From Hymenobacter nivis (GTDB lineage Bacteria; Bacteroidota; Bacteroidia; Cytophagales; Hymenobacteraceae), in NCBI RefSeq assembly GCF_003149515.1, contig NZ_CP029145.1:2542001-2606000 (forward strand): DNA of 64,000 nucleotides, in the 5' to 3' direction. Shown here one piece after another: positions 61,274 through 64,000 of the stretch; positions within the stretch are counted from its first letter, which is position 1, and each line of letters begins with the position of its first letter. The notes beneath the pieces are model-generated. The model searched no databases and was not told the origin of the DNA. It saw only the letters and a list, made by a program, of their open reading frames with translations. The translations under genes were made by a program, and so were the position numbers.

Positions 61274-62335
61274 TTACGCCACCACCAGCACCGGCCGGGC
61301 AAAGCGCCGGCTGCGGGCGCGCAACAGGGCCACCACGTCGGCGTCGGAGCCGTAGCGGCCGCCCAGGTTCACGAAGTTCTTGGCCAGCAAGTCGTAGCGC
61401 TTCAGCATGAGGAAGGCGAAGATGTGCAGGTAGTGGATGCCATCGAACACGATGGCGTCGTTGGCGGCGTACTTGTCCACGTTTTGGCGGAAGTTGGCGG
61501 GGTGGTCAGTCCAGTGCAGGGCCGGGCGCAGGTGGTGGCTGATGTGGTAGCCGTCGTTCCAGCACTTGTGGTTGTAGGCTGTGTTAATGCACGTCACGCT
61601 GTTGGTGTAGCAGTTATCGGGAGTGTTGGCGTCGATAAAGGCGTGCTGGCTCCAGTTGCCGAGCATCATCACCGAGCGCGTGACGAGCACCGGCACCACG
61701 AACACGGCCAGCGTGGCCGGCAGGTTCACGAAGGCCAGCGCCACCACGGCCACCACATAGGCCACCTCGCCGCGCAGCAGCTGGCGGTGCAGGGTGCGCT
61801 TACGGGTGCGGCGCAGGTAGGCCCCCAGGCGCGGCAGGCCCATCACCAGGAAATCCGCCCAGTAGCGCAAAAAGCTCAGCGCCGAGTCGCGCTGGTAAAA
61901 CATGGTCGAGCTTTCGTCGTCGGGCATGTTGTTTTCCGGGTGGTGCATGCCCATGTGGTGGGTGAAGTACGTTTCCGGCGTCAGGCCAAACAGGGGCCCC
62001 ACCACCCAGGGCGTGTACTTATTGAGCCAACCATGCGTTTTCTTGAACAGGGGCCGATGCGTGATGCAGTGCATCATCAGCCCCAGGGGCCCCTTGAAGT
62101 AGAACGTGCCGAGGAAAAAGTATAACCCCGCCGCCATCCACCACGCCGTGCCCACAACGGCTGGCACGAACAGCAGCACTGCCAGCGGCAGCATGGTGAG
62201 CGAGATTTGTAGCAGCAGGTACACAAATGGCAGGTCGCGCTCATCCTGCACGTAGCGCCGCGCAAACCGGTGAAAGCGGGAAGGAAGCACCGCCGGGGTA
62301 TAACCGGGGTCGGTGCAGACGGCAAGGTCTTTCAT
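61274..62335 (-). CDS. Fatty acid desaturase family protein
   Basis: 353 aa from ATG 62335 (MKDLAVCTDPGY). Integral membrane protein with histidine boxes HCITH (about 89-93), HHMGMHH (about 122-128) and HISHH (about 273-277). QHAFID and NTAYNHKCWNDGYHISHHLRPALHW (in pieces) are typical of the FA_desaturase group outside the delta-9 acyl-CoA type. Substrate is unknown; a carotenoid or fatty acyl hydroxylase/desaturase role is possible. Divergent from dnaE, with a direct repeat in between. Confidence 0.88.
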   Translation of the reverse strand: MKDLAVCTDPGYTPAVLPSRFHRFARRYVQDERDLPFVYLLLQISLTMLPLAVLLFVPAVVGTAWWMAAGLYFFLGTFYFKGPLGLMMHCITHRPLFKKTHGWLNKYTPWVVGPLFGLTPETYFTHHMGMHHPENNMPDDESSTMFYQRDSALSFLRYWADFLVMGLPRLGAYLRRTRKRTLHRQLLRGEVAYVVAVVALAFVNLPATLAVFVVPVLVTRSVMMLGNWSQHAFIDANTPDNCYTNSVTCINTAYNHKCWNDGYHISHHLRPALHWTDHPANFRQNVDKYAANDAIVFDGIHYLHIFAFLMLKRYDLLAKNFVNLGGRYGSDADVVALLRARSRRFARPVLVVA

Positions 62336-62704
62336 GAAACTGAAATGAGCCCTTTTTCGCTGCTCAGCGCGCCAATGCGGCTTGTGAGGAGAGAACCCAC
62401 AGGCGACTAGACCCAAAGGAGGCAATGAGGAAATGTGCACCACGCCCGTGGCTAACAGTGCTTCTACTTATTTGTTGGTGCGCCCAAGTATTGGTTTTAT
62501 ACGCAGTGATGTAGGATCTATACGCAGTGGTGTAAAGCTAGTTTAAACGGTAGGCTCTGGCGGCGGCGGCGCAACTTTCAAGTTATCAAACGGCTGGCCC
62601 GCGCCCCGGCTTCCGGGGTCCCAAATCCAGTCCCGGCTGGCGAACCATCCCCGGGGCCCCGGCCTTATCTTTACCCATAACCCCGTTTTGCCCCGCCCGC
62701 CGCC
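62336..62704. other. Divergent spacer between desaturase and dnaE with a spaced direct repeat
   Basis: No gene. TATACGCAGTG[A/G]TGTA occurs at 62498-62513 and 62519-62534, 21 bp apart (two helical turns) with one difference. TATCTTTA at 62666-62673 is a near-consensus -7 box for dnaE. The repeat is 164 bp from the desaturase start and 171 bp from the dnaE start. Confidence 0.6.
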
Positions 62705-64000
62705 ATGCCCGTTTTCTCGCACCTCCACAGCCACACCCAATACTCACTGCTCGACGGCCAGGCCAGCATTGGAGCCCTCATGAAAAAGGCCCAGGCCGAC
62801 GGCATGCCCGCCGTGGCCCTCACCGACCACGGCAATATGTTCGGGGCCTTCAACTTCGTGGCCGAGGCCAACAAGTACAACGTGAAGCCCATCGTGGGCT
62901 GCGAATTTTACCTGGTGGAGGACCGCCACAAAAAAGCCTTCAGCCGCGAGAAGGGCGAGCGGGACGTGCGCCGCCACCAGCTGCTGCTAGCCAAGGACCA
63001 GGCCGGCTACCATAACCTGAGCAAGCTGTGCTCGCTGAGCTTCATCGAGGGCTCGTACTCGAAATTCCCGCGCATCGACAAGGAATTGCTGGTGCAGTAC
63101 CACGAGGGCCTCATTGCCACCAGCTGCTGCATCGGGGCCGAGATTCCGCAAACCATCCTGTTCCGCTCCGAAACCGAGGCCGAGGAAAAGCTGAAGTGGT
63201 GGCTCGACTTGTTCGGCGACGACTACTACATCGAAATCCAGCGGCACGGGCTGATGAACTTCGACGGTACCGGCAAAAGCCAGGAAGACGTGAACCAAGT
63301 GCTGCTGCGCCTGGCCCACAAGCACGGCGTTAAAGTCATCTGTACCAACGACTCGCACTACGTGGACCAGACCGACTTCGCGGCCCACGACCTGCTGCTG
63401 TGCGTAAACACCGGCGAGGAGCACAGCATCCCGGTCGGCGACATTCGCACGAATTACTACACCCTGCTCACCACCGACGGCCAGGTGCGCTACGACCTGC
63501 TCGATAACCTGCGCCAGAACCACGGCCGCGACGAGCGGGCCCAGAAGCAGTTGCGCCGCATCGACGAGGAACTGCAGAAGCCCAAGCCGCACACCCGCTT
63601 CGGCTTCGCCAACGACCAGTTCTATTTCAAGAAGCAGGCGGAGATGAACGCGCTGTTCGCCGACGTGCCGGAGAGCGTGGACAACACGAACGAGATTGTG
63701 GACAAAATCACGCCGCCCAAGCTGGCGCGCGACATCCTGCTCCCCAACTTCCCACTGCCCGTCCAGTTCGCCAACGCCGACGAGTTCCTGCGCGACCTCA
63801 CCTTCAAGGGTGCCTTTGAGGGGGCCCGGCCGCGCTACTCCGAGCGCACGCCCGAAGTGGAGGAGCGCCTGAACTACGAGCTGCGCATCATCCAGACGAT
63901 GGGGTTTGCAGGCTACTTTCTTATCACTCAAGATTTTATTAATCACGGCCGCTCGGTGGGCGTGGCGGTGGGCCCCGGGCGGGGCTCGGCGGCGGGCTCG
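62705..64000 (+). CDS. dnaE: DNA polymerase III subunit alpha, 3' end outside window
   Basis: Open frame from ATG 62705 to the window edge (432 codons of an expected 1150-1300). N-terminal PHP domain: MPVFSHLHSHTQYSLLDGQ, VALTDHGNMFG, KPIVGCEFYLVED, TSCCIGAEIP, TNDSHYVDQTD. The palm begins with MGFAGYFLITQDFI and GPGRGSAAGS at the last visible residues. It is the replicative polymerase. GC and codon use are as in the neighbours. Confidence 0.97.
   Translation, partial: MPVFSHLHSHTQYSLLDGQASIGALMKKAQADGMPAVALTDHGNMFGAFNFVAEANKYNVKPIVGCEFYLVEDRHKKAFSREKGERDVRRHQLLLAKDQAGYHNLSKLCSLSFIEGSYSKFPRIDKELLVQYHEGLIATSCCIGAEIPQTILFRSETEAEEKLKWWLDLFGDDYYIEIQRHGLMNFDGTGKSQEDVNQVLLRLAHKHGVKVICTNDSHYVDQTDFAAHDLLLCVNTGEEHSIPVGDIRTNYYTLLTTDGQVRYDLLDNLRQNHGRDERAQKQLRRIDEELQKPKPHTRFGFANDQFYFKKQAEMNALFADVPESVDNTNEIVDKITPPKLARDILLPNFPLPVQFANADEFLRDLTFKGAFEGARPRYSERTPEVEERLNYELRIIQTMGFAGYFLITQDFINHGRSVGVAVGPGRGSAAGS

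Overview
The window looks like a chromosomal piece of a high-GC Bacteroidota, most likely a Hymenobacter-like member of the Cytophagales. Supporting signs are Bacteroidota-type promoters (TTG, 19-20 bp, then TAnnTTTG, for example at 3078, 11281, 44733 and 49557), few clear Shine-Dalgarno sites, a Rho factor with a long disordered insert, a very large LptD, a carboxypeptidase-regulatory/beta-barrel outer membrane protein, and GC-rich coding sequence. The short string GGGGCCC or its complement recurs throughout genes and spacers.

Layout. 1-3.1 kb: partial methylcrotonyl-CoA-type carboxyltransferase, an MCE/MlaD protein and an N-acetylmuramoyl-L-alanine amidase (all minus). 3.1-8.9 kb: LptD-like protein, panB, RluA-type pseudouridine synthase, fatty acid desaturase. 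9.3-11.8 kb: the translation cluster rpsP-rimM-trmD-rplS. 12-16.3 kb: two unknown proteins, a PTPS/QueD-folE pair, a TIGR01777 epimerase and a DUF2625-like gene. 16.3-19.5 kb: PBP1A and two small membrane proteins. 19.5-20.5 kb: an IS5-like insertion sequence. 20.7-24.6 kb: a winged-helix regulator and its membrane partner, altered by a 95-bp tandem duplication, and a 713-aa envelope protein. 24.6-28.5 kb: a geranylgeranyl-reductase-like, methyltransferase and UbiA cassette with a lipoprotein. 28.5-37.2 kb: a plug-like small protein, rho, serS, a frameshifted UBP zinc finger, GT9 and PolX. 37.4-40.8 kb: maltodextrin pair (GH13 plus MFS). 40.9-46.5 kb: thioredoxin, LLM oxidoreductase, two pirins, an EVE protein and a secreted protein. 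46.6-52 kb: lipoprotein, Xaa-Pro peptidase, small membrane proteins, GT9 and M16 peptidase. 52-53.4 kb: SRA-HNH and SRA proteins next to a 324-bp palindromic element. 53.7-64 kb: O-methyltransferase, outer membrane barrel protein, LysM transglycosylase, M20 peptidase pseudogene, second desaturase and partial dnaE.

Most genes are housekeeping or envelope functions. The parts that deserve attention are the SRA-HNH/SRA pair with the palindromic element that supplies both a stop and a start codon; the 95-bp duplication that creates a small coupled relay cistron; the amber-riddled but frameshift-free M20 pseudogene; a PolX whose polymerase site is degenerate; and two families of intergenic inverted repeats that recur across the window. 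No tRNA, rRNA or CRISPR array was recognised.
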